Shown here: in pieces, positions 53,463 to 64,000 of the stretch
How positions within the stretch are numbered: the stretch's first letter is position 1
Layout of the letters: each line of letters opens with the position of its first letter
From: Thelonectria olida
Lineage: Eukaryota > Ascomycota > Sordariomycetes > Hypocreales > Nectriaceae
Assembly (NCBI GenBank): GCA_020736575.1
Contig: JAGPYM010000008.1
Coordinates: 1,348,001-1,412,000 of the forward strand
Reading direction: 5' to 3'
Length of the DNA stretch: 64,000 nucleotides
Position numbers and translations under genes: made by a program
The notes under the pieces: generated by a model
Database searches by the model: none
Seen by the model: only the letters and a program-made list of their open reading frames with translations
Told to the model about the DNA's origin: nothing

Positions 53463-55709
53463 ATGGCTGCTCCTCTGCAGTTTGCGACTTTCACGTCCGA
53501 GATAGAACTCCCGTTCTACACGGCGCTCTTCGGCTCAAAGCTTGACTATGACAAGCTCGATGACTCCGCGCGCGGCGTCCTGGGACTTTACGAACCCCGC
53601 GTCGATAGCCCTGAATCCAGCAGTCGCATGCAGATTCTAGGCAATGCCCTCGCGAGCAACAAGTAGGAAGCCCTTTTGGTTTTTGCGCATTCTCACATTG
53701 ACCATTGCAGAACTAATGAACCCAGTCCGCCTCTTGGGACTATTAGGGCCGAAGGCATCATTAGAAACGTGAATACGTTGGAGGACTTCAAGAACATGGA
53801 CAAGTCTGCCATGATCAAGACGGCTGGTCGACAGGTTCGGATCTTCCTATCTATGATTTGTTAGTGCATGACTGACTGTCAAAGATTTGGGATGCCATCA
53901 AGGACGGCAGCATCTACTCGGTTCCTTCGCTCCTATCCTCCTTCGTCATCCTTTCCTATGCCGACCTCAAGAAATACAAATTCACCTACTGGTTCGCCTA
54001 TCCGGCACTTCACTCCGACCCCTCGTGGAAGCGATCCGGCCCAGCTGAGCACTTGACGGCCGATGAGAGTACTGCCTTGGTCGATAGAGTCGGCACATGG
54101 AGATATGAAAAGGACTCTCGTGAGCATGGATTCTTTCTTGCCAAGAAGATTCGTGGGCAAGAGCCGGACAGTGTCGACGACACCGATGTTGCCCAGAGAC
54201 TTCCCTACAAGTGGGAGGTTGGTTCGTTAAGAGACTTTGAGGACGGATTCTTCAATGAAATCCCCGAAGAGGACCAGTATGTCGCATTTGCCGACCCTTC
54301 CACGTACCCAGAGGGCCCGGGGTGGCCTTTGCGAAATTTCTTGGTACTCATTCGACAACGATTTCGACTTCGAAAGGTCAAGGTCATCTGCTTCCGGGAT
54401 ACTTGGGCTAGAAGACATGAGGCGAGGAGTGTCATTCTGCCCATCGAGATGGACCCTGTTGAGAGCATGGAATGTGCCGAGATGCCAAAGGTCACTGGAT
54501 GGGAGAGATCGAGAAACGGCAAACTGCAGGCTCAGCAGGTCAATCTTGGCGAATATATGGATCCCACCAAGCTTGCTGACAGCTCAGTCGATCTGAACTT
54601 GAAGCTCATGAGATGGAGAATCGCACCAAACTTGGACCTAGACAAGATCAAGAATACCAAGTGTCTTCTTTTGGGGGCGGGTACTCTGGGGAGTTATGTG
54701 TCGAGAAACTTGATGGGCTGGGGTGTCCGAAAGATTACCTTTGTCGACTACGGCCGGGTTTCCTTCTCCAACCCTGTCAGACAGCCGCTGTTCGAGTTCA
54801 ACGACTGTCTCGATGGAGGCAAGCCGAAAGCGCCACGCGCCGCTGAGGCCCTCAAGGAGATTTACCCTGGTGTCGAAAGCGAAGGTCATGCCCTATCTGT
54901 CCCTATGCTTGGTCACGCATACACGGATGAAGCGAAGACCCGGGCAGACTATGAGAAGTTAGAAGCTCTCGTCAAGGAGCATGACGCCATTTTCTTGCTC
55001 ATGGATTCGCGTGAGTCTCGCTGGCTTCCCACTGTGATGGGCAAAGCTGCTGGCAAGATTGTCATGAATGCTGCATTGGGATTCGATTCTTACGTTGTAA
55101 TGCGACACGGAAGTGAGATTAAGGAAGATGGACAGATGCCGCTGGGTTGTTACTTCTGCAATGATGTTGTCGCCCCCGCAGATGTGAGTCACTATCCCAA
55201 TCCCCGATCTGCGCAACCATGACTACTAACATATTTAATAGTCACAAAAAGATCAAACTCTTGACCAGCAGTGCACCGTTACCCGACCTGGAGTCGCAGC
55301 TATTGCTTCTGCACTCCTGGTGGAGCTCTTGGCGAGTGTGCTGCAGCATCCCATGGGTAAGGACGCTCCAGCTCCGCAGCCAACCCAAGGAGTGATGCCC
55401 GAGAGAGACCCTCCCGATCATGCTTTGGGACTTGTGCCTCATCAAGTTCGGGGTTTTGTTTCGACTTTCCAGAACATCGTCATCCGTGGACAGTCTTACG
55501 ATTGTTGTAGCGCGTGCAGTCCCAAGATCCTAGACGCCTATCGAAAGAACGGGTGGGGCTTTGTCAAGCAAGCTCTGCAGGAGAAAGACTATGTGGCGGA
55601 GCTGTCGGGCCTTGCGGAGGTTCAGAGAAAGGCCGAGGAGATGGCCGAGGATGTTGATTGGGATGAAGAAGATGAACTAGCTGATGAGGGAGAGGGAGAG
55701 CTAATCTAG
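53463..55709 (+). CDS. ATG7: Autophagy E1-like activating enzyme ATG7
   Basis: Four exons: 53463-53662, 53726-53834, 53885-55183 and 55242-55709; 691 residues. The N-terminal domain has [37 protein letters not shown] and [16 protein letters not shown]. The E1 domain has the nucleotide loop [16 protein letters not shown] (GAGTLG at 367-372), [28 protein letters not shown], zinc cysteines GCYFC (525/528) paired with CSAC (625/628), and the catalytic cysteine in [10 protein letters not shown] (C547), placed just after intron 3. The C-terminus is Glu/Asp-rich as in other ATG7 proteins. ATG7 activates Atg12 and Atg8 and passes them to Atg10 and Atg3. Intron 1 must use the acceptor CCCAG at 53725 to keep frame, giving SNNPPLGT. 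Confidence 0.96.
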
Positions 55710-57224
55710 ATCCGTAACGTGCAAATTAGGGGATCTTAGGGGCGATGTAGATGCGGCGTTTCCTGATGTTTGATGATTTGTATTTTGGCGTAGGAAGGTC
55801 TTATTAGAGGTTCACTGTAGGAAGGTAGTGTTCCCAGGCTCAATGCAATAGCTTTATGGCTCTTTAGACTATGTTGACTTTTTCTACAACGCCAACCGTT
55901 TTCGAGCTACTTTAGCATTGGGTGGGCACATTCACGCACCTGCATTGATTAAAACAGGTACTTCACTGCCTAGGTATCTGTACTTTCCACTGTAGTGGAC
56001 AACTTAGATGAAGTGGCGGTTGAGCGAGGTTGTGGACTAATGCTTCTATTGAAGATATCAAACCAGCAGAAGCTCCCATCATTGAGCTATAACGCCGAGA
56101 TATCCAGTCAAACGCACGGAGCTGAAATACCATTGCTCCTTTCACCTCTATACTAACACTCTCACAACAAAGGAAGTCGATAAACCAACGCATCGGCAAC
56201 TTGCTCTTGGCAATGGCGCTACCCTACAGCGAGCGTCTCGGAAATTTAAGTGGTCTGCACCGCCACACTTCATCGGGTAAGCACCATGAACCCGATTTGG
56301 ACATTCGGTGCCTCTCGTCAGCCCTATCCCCCGGTCGCTCGGACCAGATGTAGGACATGTCAGTAGACAGAAGTCCTAATCGTGTCGTGAAAAGAAGTGT
56401 CTGGATGGACTGATTCCATAACAGGATGTCTCATCAGCTGGTCAGTCGCTGTGCTCTTAAGGACAAGGGTAACAACTAGCGGATGGGACGCTCGGCAGTC
56501 ATTCACCAATCAAACACCTCGGGGCCGGGGTACTGCGTAAAACTCGAGCTTGCTCCAGACTTATTTGCCGGATGCTGTGGATTCAGTATTACGTCGTCGT
56601 GAGAGCTTGGATGATTTGGTCTCCCTGGGCCAAAACACAGCGAAATCCGAGAGTCAACCAGGCCAAGCATTGTCACAGTGCGATATCGAGAGCGAGAAAA
56701 CAAGTGTAGGGAGAGAATGGGTATAATGTTGGATTGACGGGTATCGAGATAATTACTAAATAGTCCAGCGCGACGTTTGCCTTCCAGAGCCAATCCAACA
56801 CACGCCTCCAAAATTCATGCTACAAAGGAAAGTAATGATAGGAAACGCAGGAAAAGGAAAGAAGAATGAAGTCGTCATCATGTCGACACCCGCCCTAAGA
56901 CGGTCTCGGCGCTCAGACCGAGACTAGCAAAGTCGGTGTCTCGTAGCCAGTGCTCTGAGAACAACGAAAGCGAGGTGCGAATACCCTTGGCATGGGCCGT
57001 ATCAGTCGGGATGCTCGGCATGGATAGTGGTCTTGGCCTCTTGGTATGGTAGCATGCGACGCTCTGCGCGGTGACGAGAGCTATCCGTGTGGGACTTTTG
57101 GGTGGCTGGTGTGCCTGTCGGAAAGTCTGCTTAATGCTGGCGGGTGGATAGTCCCGGGGTGGCTTGTCCGTGGCCGCCGAGTCCGCATGCAACCCGTCGA
57201 GGGTTGACGACAGTGAGTTTTGGT
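55710..57224. other. Convergent intergenic region, ATG7 / PMP3
   Basis: About 1.5 kb of 3' flanks. A minus-strand frame continuing past the PMP3 stop region (56.9-57.5 kb) is a read-through of PMP3 exons in another frame, not a gene. Nothing else supported. Confidence 0.5.
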
Positions 57225-57691
57225 TTAATACTTTAGGATAATGTACAGAGCGTGGATGATGCCGGGGAGGTAACCTGGAAGGGGGAGTGTTAGCAACGAT
57301 TGGATCTTTGGTCATTATCGCCAAGTATGCGGGCGGCCAGTGAAGTCTGCCAGTCCGGAGCACCCGGAGGCAGATGACCGGAGGGCCGGAAGATGTAAAT
57401 GTTCGACTTACCCAGAATGGTGAGTAGGATGTTGATGAGGAAATCGGCGCCGCAACCACGCTCGAGGAAGACACCAACGGGAGGGAGGATGATGGCAAGG
57501 ATGATCTTGCAGATATCGCTGTGTATCAATTAGCAACCTGTGCTTGGGATGTTTGAGGCGCGAGTGCGATGACGATAGAACCGGACGGTAGAGTAATGCG
57601 CAACGGCGAAGCGCATCAACACCTGCAACGGAACTGCCGGAATGCCATTGGAGCCAGAGAGAGAATGTGCTTACCTAGCTGTGAAAGGCAT
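57225..57691 (-). CDS. PMP3: Plasma membrane proteolipid 3 (PMP3/UPF0057)
   Basis: Three tiny exons, 57675-57691, 57412-57518 and 57225-57274, give a 57-residue protein, the family's standard size. No single continuous frame shows it. The joined product begins MPFTASDICKIILAIILPP, continues VGVFLERGCGADFLINILL and ends YLPGIIHALYIILKY. That is two membrane helices joined by the conserved GCG-containing loop. PMP3 proteins set plasma-membrane potential and limit cation (Na+, K+) uptake, and loss gives salt sensitivity in yeast. Introns are 156 and 137 nt. A TATA box lies about 145 bp upstream, fitting stress-inducible expression (inference). Confidence 0.95.
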
Positions 57692-59670
57692 GATGGCGGG
57701 TTGTGTGTAGGTTGTTGTTTAGAAAAGGGAAGCTTGAAGACGTTGATATTGTAGGCGAAAGTCTAGGGACGCAGAGTCGTAGAATCGTGAGAGATGAGAT
57801 GCAGGAGGGATGATGGAGGAGGGAAACAATGAATCTTTATATATACGGCGTCCTCGGATCTCTGTCACAGCCAAGTAATCTGCATCACGCACCCCCCATT
57901 CACCTTCCTGCAGCAGGTACCATAAACTTTCTGCTTCCAGGGCATCAGCGAGACGCAAAGGCCCTGCCCCGCTGTTCGCCGTCGCCGTCGCCGCTGTCTC
58001 TGCCAGCCGACGATGGAGGTAACGAGCTTGCTGCCCAGCCCTGCCAACCCGCATGAGCCTGTGCGACTGCGTCATCGACTTTCTGTCCTAGCAAGGTCCT
58101 GATAGCCCAGAACAAAGCGGGAAGGGGGTGGAACTACTCCGTAAGTTCCAGTTCCAGTAATTAACGGCAAATACTGGACAAGGCAAGCCAATACAGGACC
58201 AGTTGATTGCTCCAACGTTCAAGGCTAAAGGCGCTCCCCGTCTCCCCTCCCTCCCTCCCCCAGCAAGATGCCTTGCTTTTGCGATCCCATTCGTTCTTTG
58301 GACCTTTTGAAAGGGGCGTGAGACGGCACGAATTGGACATGCTACGGCGGCCACGGGAAAGGCCTTGTGAGATGGCCATGGAGCCATTGGGATTACTTCT
58401 TGGAGCTCTTGGCGCTGGAAGGTGGCATGTGTCATGGGTTGTCTTTTGACAAGCTACGTCATTCGTCCCAAAGGCCCCGAAGTTGACGTACGTCGTAAGA
58501 AAAAACCTGTGGCGACGGGTGGGGCGAAACGCCACGATTTGTGACGATATCCTTCCAAGTTCGGGAGTGGGCCGTTTTGTTGTTCCCAAAGTGGTTGAAC
58601 GGGAGAGGAAGAAGCGAACAGTAGTGGCTGTGCGAGGTGTGGCTTAGCAGGCCAAGTCCCATCATCGTTGATCGAAGAAAAGACAAGACAACCTCACAAA
58701 CGAGAAATGGGGTTTTCAGGGTTGTGGCGAAGGCGCGAACGTGCTTCTGTGGCTTGGACGCCTGCACGCGGATTGCGAGCCACTGGTTTCGTGAAAGAAT
58801 TCGTGCATTGACTGGATGGTGTTCGATCACTGCTTCGATACACGATCCTTGATCAGCGCTGAAGCAGCCTCATTATTGCGTGTGTGTGTGTGGCTGGTTT
58901 CAAAACGCCTTCGGTTTCGCGTCAAGCAGTATTTCCCCAGCCTTTTCCCATTCTTTCCGTTCTGCGATTTTCCCCTTGACGTCCCCTGCGATAACCTGGC
59001 TTTGCCATGTCGGATCTGCCGGCATCTCATAGCGGGAGAAGCAAGGTATCACATTGATGTACGTAGTAAGAGCAAGTAGTGGGACTGGCCAAGCGACCAA
59101 AAAAAGGGAGAGCTAACTCGAAGTGAATCTTCTTTGAATGAATGACAAGAATACTGAAAATGCGGCCACCATGAGGTATCCTGCGTGGCGCTTGTCGTAG
59201 AACACGCATGTTTCTTCGTTGCCGTTATTCCCTGTGCATCACCAGCCCACCCCGGCCATGTTTTGAGAGAGTTGTTCGTGTGGCTATGCAAGAAGCGCTT
59301 TTGTGGCTCAGGGACCACTCATACATCAAGTTTCCTGTTGACCTGAGAGGCCCGAGGGCCGCGTCAGTGCCAAGTCGGTCTGTAAGAGCAGAAAGACGGT
59401 TCTTCGGCATTGTTAAGTGGAGAGCCAAGGACTTCGTAAATCGTGTACTTCATGCATAACAGCTTAATCAAGCAAGGTTTTTCTATGCTTTTTATTTTTG
59501 GTCTGTATTATTTTCGGTTAGAGCTCGTGCCCTCGTACCGCATATTTGGTCGATTGTAAAGACACATACATAGTATTGTACAGCGAATATTGTTCGATGA
59601 TACCCAAATCCATCTCTTGCCGTCTTGGTATAATTGCTTTTATTTCAGGCCCAGTCTCTACCAACGCCTT
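57692..59670. other. Intergenic, PMP3 promoter / GPI11 3' flank
   Basis: About 2 kb. It includes the PMP3 leader (CT-rich on the minus strand), its TATA box and a short GT dinucleotide run near 58880. Other frames lack support. Confidence 0.5.
57836..57843 (-). promoter_or_regulatory. TATA box of PMP3
   Basis: TATATAAA on the minus strand about 145 bp upstream of the PMP3 ATG, followed by a pyrimidine-rich stretch suited to transcription start. Assigned from motif and position. Confidence 0.6.
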
Positions 59671-60485
59671 TTATTCCTCCTTAGTTGCTGGAGTCGTCGC
59701 CCATCGCTTGTCGTAGAACACGGTACCCAACACCTTTGATCCGAGGATATATCCTAGGTAGGCGCCGACCACAATAGTCACAGGCCACTTCTGCCACTCG
59801 CGGTCCCAGTCGAGAGGAATGGGGACGGCACCAAGCCACGCGCCGATGACAGCGCCCACCAAGCCGCCGAACGTCGAGTCCAGAGGCGCGGAGGCACCGA
59901 GGACTGCTTGCAGCGCCTCGGTGTCGACACCACGTACGTAGAAGATGGGAAAAACGGCGAGGATGGCAAAGTGCGCGCAGGCGAGGAAGGTGTGGGAGGC
60001 GTGAGTGAGGAACGGTGCGCCGAAGAGGACGAAGAGAAGGTGGAGGGCCGGCGTTACGATCGCGGTAAGGAGGAGGGAGAGAACGGCAGTCTGCAGAAGC
60101 ACATATCAGTATAGTTCTATTGCACAGTTTTACATTCTTTCGTTCATGGACTCACACTTAAGGCGTTCGGTCCACCTTCCGCCTTCTTCTTCTCGCCGGG
60201 ACGAGGCTTCTTAACCGCTTTCGCGGCCTGAGACCCCGCCACGGGGAGACACAGGACAGCGTAGACAGCCTGGATAGCTGCGACAACAGGCAGAGCCGTC
60301 TGCAGCGTTTCCACGGGCTCGGCTACCAGGGCATTGAACCGCCATGCGAACAGGCCGGCGAGCAGCAGCGGGTGCGCAACGGCGACGGGACGGGCGGCCG
60401 GGTTGCCGAGGAGCGGAACGGCGGGAACGCCGACCTTCGAGACGGGCGGCTGGGCGGCGGTGCCCTTTGTCAAGACGGTCGACAT
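59671..60485 (-). CDS. GPI11: GPI11 / PIG-F, subunit of GPI ethanolamine-phosphate transferase
   Basis: Two exons, 60156-60485 and 59671-60090, intron 65 nt; 249 residues. The start [17 protein letters not shown] was chosen as the first ATG in a usual fungal GPI11 position; an in-frame codon upstream at 60509 is not needed. Two N-terminal membrane segments ([13 protein letters not shown] and [18 protein letters not shown]) are separated by a Lys-rich loop (about residues 91-107) from three or four C-terminal ones. The conserved PIG-F signature [14 protein letters not shown] is present. The protein works in the ER membrane with Mcd4-family enzymes (Gpi7/Gpi13) to add ethanolamine phosphate to GPI anchors. 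Divergent from the small mitochondrial gene. Confidence 0.92.
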
Positions 60486-62037
60486 GGTGACAAGGTCAAC
60501 GAGCGGCAATGGAGTCGTGGAGGGGTGTCTTGTGTTGACTGGCTCGGGGTTCTTCCTGAGAGATCTCGCGCTATACCCTCATGGCGCGCCAATTGACAGC
60601 TTGGAGCTAAGCTCTGGAGACATGAAGGATCACGTGTCAGATCACATGGAGATAAGCCAAATGTCCGAAACTTCGGCTCCGAATTCTTTGAGCCGTCCGT
60701 CATGGGGAGTGAAAAGGAGTCGTGATGTCGGTAGGGAACTTTCATTTTCCGGCCAGGAAAAGACAGGATTATGATGTTGGCAACTTCTCTACGTGGTACA
60801 CTACCGTGTCGCGTGATGAGTGCTTTGGCATAATGGAAGGATGACGGATCGTGAACCCTGGCATCGGAGGATAGCGACAAGGCACGACTCATTCGAATGA
60901 GATCGATCTCGTGCGATGAGATTAATTTTGGAAGTCATGCAACCACAGCACAGGGGAAGAACGGATGGGACAGGCTTCGGGATCAGAAACTTGGGGAAGC
61001 GTGGAAGAAAGAGCCGAAGAGGTAGGGACGGTACGGGATGCGGATGTCAGATGTCAGATCGAGGGTCGAGAACCCTCCGCCATCTTCTGATCATGGCGTT
61101 TCTAAAACCGACATGTACTTTGCCGTGGTGGTGGTTCGTCTCATGTTGTTCGTCTCCGGCCGAGAGAGTCCACTGCAGTCGTACAATGCGGTAGCATCGA
61201 CTGATGGGCCATGGTGCCGCAATGGCCGCACACTGACTCTCTGGCTCTGCCCACAAAGGGCCGCTGCCCAAAGTCTGGAATTTGCTGGTTTGACTGGCCA
61301 ATTCCTCTCGCTGTGACCTGTTCCCGGGAGAAACAGGATCGCGCCCTGATTCGCCGCCTGCGATCTGGCCAGGTCTCCATGTCGTCCGCCGTCAGCCGAA
61401 GGCCGCTGGCCAATCACATGACGCACCGGTCCCCGCCGAACGGAGCAGAATGGCACCACGTCCGGGGCCCGCGAGCTCAGAATCGACCCATCCGCCTCCG
61501 GCACACGGTGAAGGTGCTGAAGGCCTCTGAAGGCTCAATGGAGTCTCGGTGCTGACTTTTTGGGATATGCCGCCCTTCCATTGGCTCCCGCGCCCTCGGA
61601 GAACCCCTCTGGCAGCCAAATAGGGCACCAACTCACTCAGAGGTGGCACGATGCCCTCGACAGAGGATGGAATCTGACCACAATGGCCATGGCCGCCGGT
61701 TCAAGGGACGTCTGCCACGGTTTGGCGCATCCCGGCTTGAATTCGTAAATCCCTGACGAACCGTACCAACAATTCGGTATTATGAATCTTTTGCATTGAT
61801 ATAAGAGCCTGTTCTGTCTTCCCCAAAACAGCCCTTTCTTTCATCATCACCAACAACATCAACAACAGCTTCACAGCAAACAACTCTCCACTCCTCAATC
61901 ACCACTCAATCCGATTCATTTCTTCGACTGTATAACTTTCGGGTTTTACAAACAAGTTTAAAAAAAAACTCTCATTTCCTCGACTCCTTTCGGACAACAA
62001 GTCTTTTACGACAACTTCACCACTTACACCACTCAAC
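60486..62037. other. Divergent promoter region, GPI11 / small mitochondrial gene
   Basis: About 1.55 kb. The final 200 bases form a CAA/CT-rich leader. A TATAAG element lies at 61800-61805. Several overlapping frames at 61.0-61.6 kb have no domain. Confidence 0.5.
61800..61805 (+). promoter_or_regulatory. TATA-like element
   Basis: TATAAG about 235 bp upstream of the ATG at 62038, preceding a long CT/CAA-rich leader. Positional inference only. Confidence 0.35.
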
Positions 62038-62364
62038 ATGTCTCCCGTCGTCACCCGCTTTGCTGCCCGCGCCATCCAGCGCCGCCAGTTCTCTCTCCTC
62101 AGTGCCATGCGAACCGTCGGCCGCTCCATGGAGGCTCACCCCTTTGAGCGTCTTCCTGTCTCCCAGAAGCCCGCTCCTGGCGACTACGCCAAGCTGTTCA
62201 AGCGCGCTGGTGGTCAAGCTCTCATGTAAGTTTCACCTCGAAAACCACATCTCCTTCTCTCGGGGCAATTGGCTAATATAAATCGCAACAGCTTCTTCCC
62301 CGGCTTCGCTGTCGTCCTTGGCTGGCCCCTGGCCGCCCAGTGGGCTTTCGACGGTACTCTGTAA
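62038..62364 (+). CDS. Small mitochondrial single-pass membrane protein, function unknown
   Basis: Two exons, 62038-62225 and 62292-62364, intron 66 nt (GTAAGT...CAACAG); 86 residues. The N-terminus MSPVVTRFAARAIQRRQFS has Arg but no acidic residue and contains RQFS, a typical matrix-processing context. The middle EAHPFERLPVSQKPAPGDYAK is hydrophilic. The C-terminus ALIFFPGFAVVLGWPLAAQW is one membrane helix with a short tail, DGTL. Size and layout resemble small supernumerary respiratory-chain or ATP-synthase subunits, and the long CT/CAA leader suggests strong expression. I do not recognise the exact family. A respiratory-complex accessory subunit is an inference, not an assignment. Confidence 0.75.
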
Positions 62365-62822
62365 ACGATGACTGCCATCTCCGATTCAGATATTTGAATT
62401 CGAATTCGAACGAGCGAGACTCGGAATGGACCAACCACTGATGAGGAACACGATTGGATATATGGCGAATCCTCTCAGATGGCTGGCCCAGTTGTGACAA
62501 TGCACAGTCACTTGTATATAGCATTGGAAGGCGTTGGGTGCAATGGATGTATATAAATGCAAGCATTGAGCTTTGGACATGATCAACCTATACATAGAAA
62601 CTATAATTTCATCTGTTAAATCACCTTTCTGTCTTACCTCGCTTGAATATGTTTTTGATACCAACTTTTAAAACTTTGATGCCGTCTCTGTTCAGGGGTT
62701 GTAACCAAGTCATGAAATCTTGAGGTAGTTTTGGTATAGTCGTCGCACCAAATGAGTTCCGTTTTTCGCATGGAAGGATTGGATCAAAATCAGTTGGGTA
62801 TCAACTCTAACACATCTATCCT
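62365..62822. other. Convergent intergenic region
   Basis: 458 AT-rich bases holding the 3' flanks of the two neighbours. Nothing else seen. Confidence 0.6.
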
Positions 62823-63778
62823 TTAGGCGTAGCGTACCTTTGCGCGCCTGGCCGAGAGCTCTCCGGTTTGTTCTGGCTCTTCCTTCTGCTTCCCCTGCGT
62901 ACTCGCTTTTGTGAAGTTTTTGCTCTGCTCGCCCCCATTATGCACCGGCACTCCTCGAAGCTGTCCCCCCTCGCTGTTTTGCTGGGAATCCTGTGAGCCT
63001 CTCGCCTTCTTCCCCCCGAGACAGGCACCCGCAAAGAAGGCCAGAGCTGCAATCGCCGTGGCTCCAATGCCTACTCCAACTCCAACACCGAGCCTCCATT
63101 TCTTGGTCACCTTTTGCTTGGACTTCCATTGCTGGGTTTCGATGAAGTCATTGACTGCGCTATCAACAACCAGGAACTGGCTGGAGTAATCGTCTGGCGT
63201 GTAAGGGCTCTCTGGCTGGGAGACGCGGAATATGTTCATCATGTTGGCGGCCCGGCCTTTGACTTCGTAAATGCTCATGTTATAGCTTGCCGGTATGCCC
63301 TTTGCCAATTGTTCAAAAGTAAAATCAAACGTAGTTTCCCCCTTTGTAAAGTCTGGCCATTTCGAATTAGTGTACGTCACACTATGGTGAAGCTGCGGAG
63401 AGAGTGCATACTTTGACGCCATGTATACGTCTCGTTTTTGGTGTCACCAAATTGCCACGCCACCGTGACAGGATAGGAAGCATCTGCTTTAGTCCATGAA
63501 AATTTGTATGTCGTCTTCCAAAAGACTAGGGCAGGGTTGACACCCACGTCGCGGTCGCCGTATCGAGGGTACGTTCCTTCGGGAAAATAACATCCCTTCG
63601 AGGAGTCCTGGTTCGAGGAGCACCACTTGAATGAGGTGATGCAAATGGACTTGGAATGTTTGCATTGGGATTGGTCTTTTGCTGGGTCCCATGCATTTGC
63701 TCCGCCGAGGAGTAGGGCAGAAAGGAGGGCAATAATGAGCCCGAAGAGGTTGTTCGTCATGGATTTGTAGATGAACAT
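62823..63778 (-). CDS. Single-pass cell-surface protein, fungal, function unknown
   Basis: Two exons, 63412-63778 and 62823-63352, intron 59 nt (GTATGC donor, CACTAATTC branch region, CCAG acceptor); 298 residues. A signal peptide (SMTNNLFGLIIALLSALLLGGANA) precedes an ectodomain of about 170 residues with four cysteines early (QCKH, ICITS, WCSS, GCYF). It also has the strands FWKTTYKFSW and YPVTVAWQFG, giving an Ig/Fn-like beta look, and NETYTW. A Gly/Val/Ala membrane helix lies at about residues 203-229, followed by a cytoplasmic tail rich in Lys, Gln and Ser. An alternative start is the ATG at 63760. This layout (signal peptide, beta domain, helix, basic tail) is common among fungal wall sensors and adhesion-like proteins, but no family is recognised. 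Confidence 0.7.
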
Positions 63779-64000
63779 GTGCTTGTGTAGAGAAACAGAA
63801 CGAGCTTGGTATTTTGGTGTTTGGGGACAGAGTCAAGTAAACATGGGAATTCTCGCATTTAAAGGTGCCCAGTGCAGGCAGTAAAAACAGCCGCCCTGTT
63901 GATAGGGCTGTTGGTTCCTGAGATTAACTTGTAAAACATGAGGTATCATAGAGCTGAGAGCAGGGATATGGACTTGGGGCGGAGTGTCCAATCATGAAGC
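63779..64000. other. Upstream flank of the surface-protein gene
   Basis: 222 bases containing a TTTAAA element at about 63855, some 80 bp upstream of the start, which could act as a TATA-like box. No other feature. Confidence 0.4.

Noticed and set aside
56878..57498. 206-codon minus-strand frame over PMP3
   Set aside because: It is an alternative-frame reading through PMP3 exons, introns and 3' UTR; the spliced PMP3 explains the region.

Overview
The window reads as nuclear DNA of a filamentous ascomycete (Pezizomycotina, most likely a Sordariomycete). The basis is many short GT-AG introns (about 50-180 nt, one of 453 nt), CTNAC-like branch sites, CT/CAA-rich leaders and gene content: a complex I 24 kDa subunit (absent from Saccharomyces), an AXL2-like CADG receptor, Wee1, ATG7, CCZ1, GPI11, PMP3, and a dCMP deaminase with an N-terminal P-loop. 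I see no rRNA or tRNA gene, no CRISPR array and no intact transposon. Exon borders were rebuilt by hand from splice sites and reading frame.

Layout. 1-7.6 kb: the 3' part of a DysF-domain gene, a mitochondrial PPR-like gene, then a seven-exon PP2C phosphatase facing it. 9.8-15.1 kb: AXL2-like (-) and EFM6-type lysine methyltransferase (+), divergent. 17.9-24.5 kb: secreted RlpA/expansin-like protein (+), CCZ1 (-), CorA-like transporter (-). 26.5-35.6 kb: fungal membrane protein (+), ubiquitin-like-domain protein (-), kelch protein (+), complex I 24 kDa subunit (-). 37.7-46 kb: peroxisomal 4CL-like acyl-CoA ligase (+) converging on a FAD-dependent oxidase (-), then Wee1 (-). 46-50.6 kb: a gene-free 4.6 kb block. 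50.6-64 kb: dCMP deaminase (-) divergent from ATG7 (+), PMP3 (-), GPI11 (-), a small mitochondrial membrane protein (+) and an unknown single-pass surface protein (-).

The genes are mostly housekeeping and independently transcribed, and there is no operon-like logic. Loose themes are vacuole/autophagy (CCZ1, ATG7), cell cycle and nucleotide supply (Wee1, dCMP deaminase), mitochondria (PPR, complex I, the small membrane protein) and cell surface (AXL2-like, RlpA-like, GPI11, two unknown membrane proteins). I did not find a clearly new multi-gene system. The best leads are a kelch gene whose frame breaks at a C6 run, a ubiquitin-like domain split by a long insert and ending in an AT-hook-like tail, two strong G-quadruplex candidates upstream of wee1 and the PP2C gene, and several uncharacterised membrane proteins.
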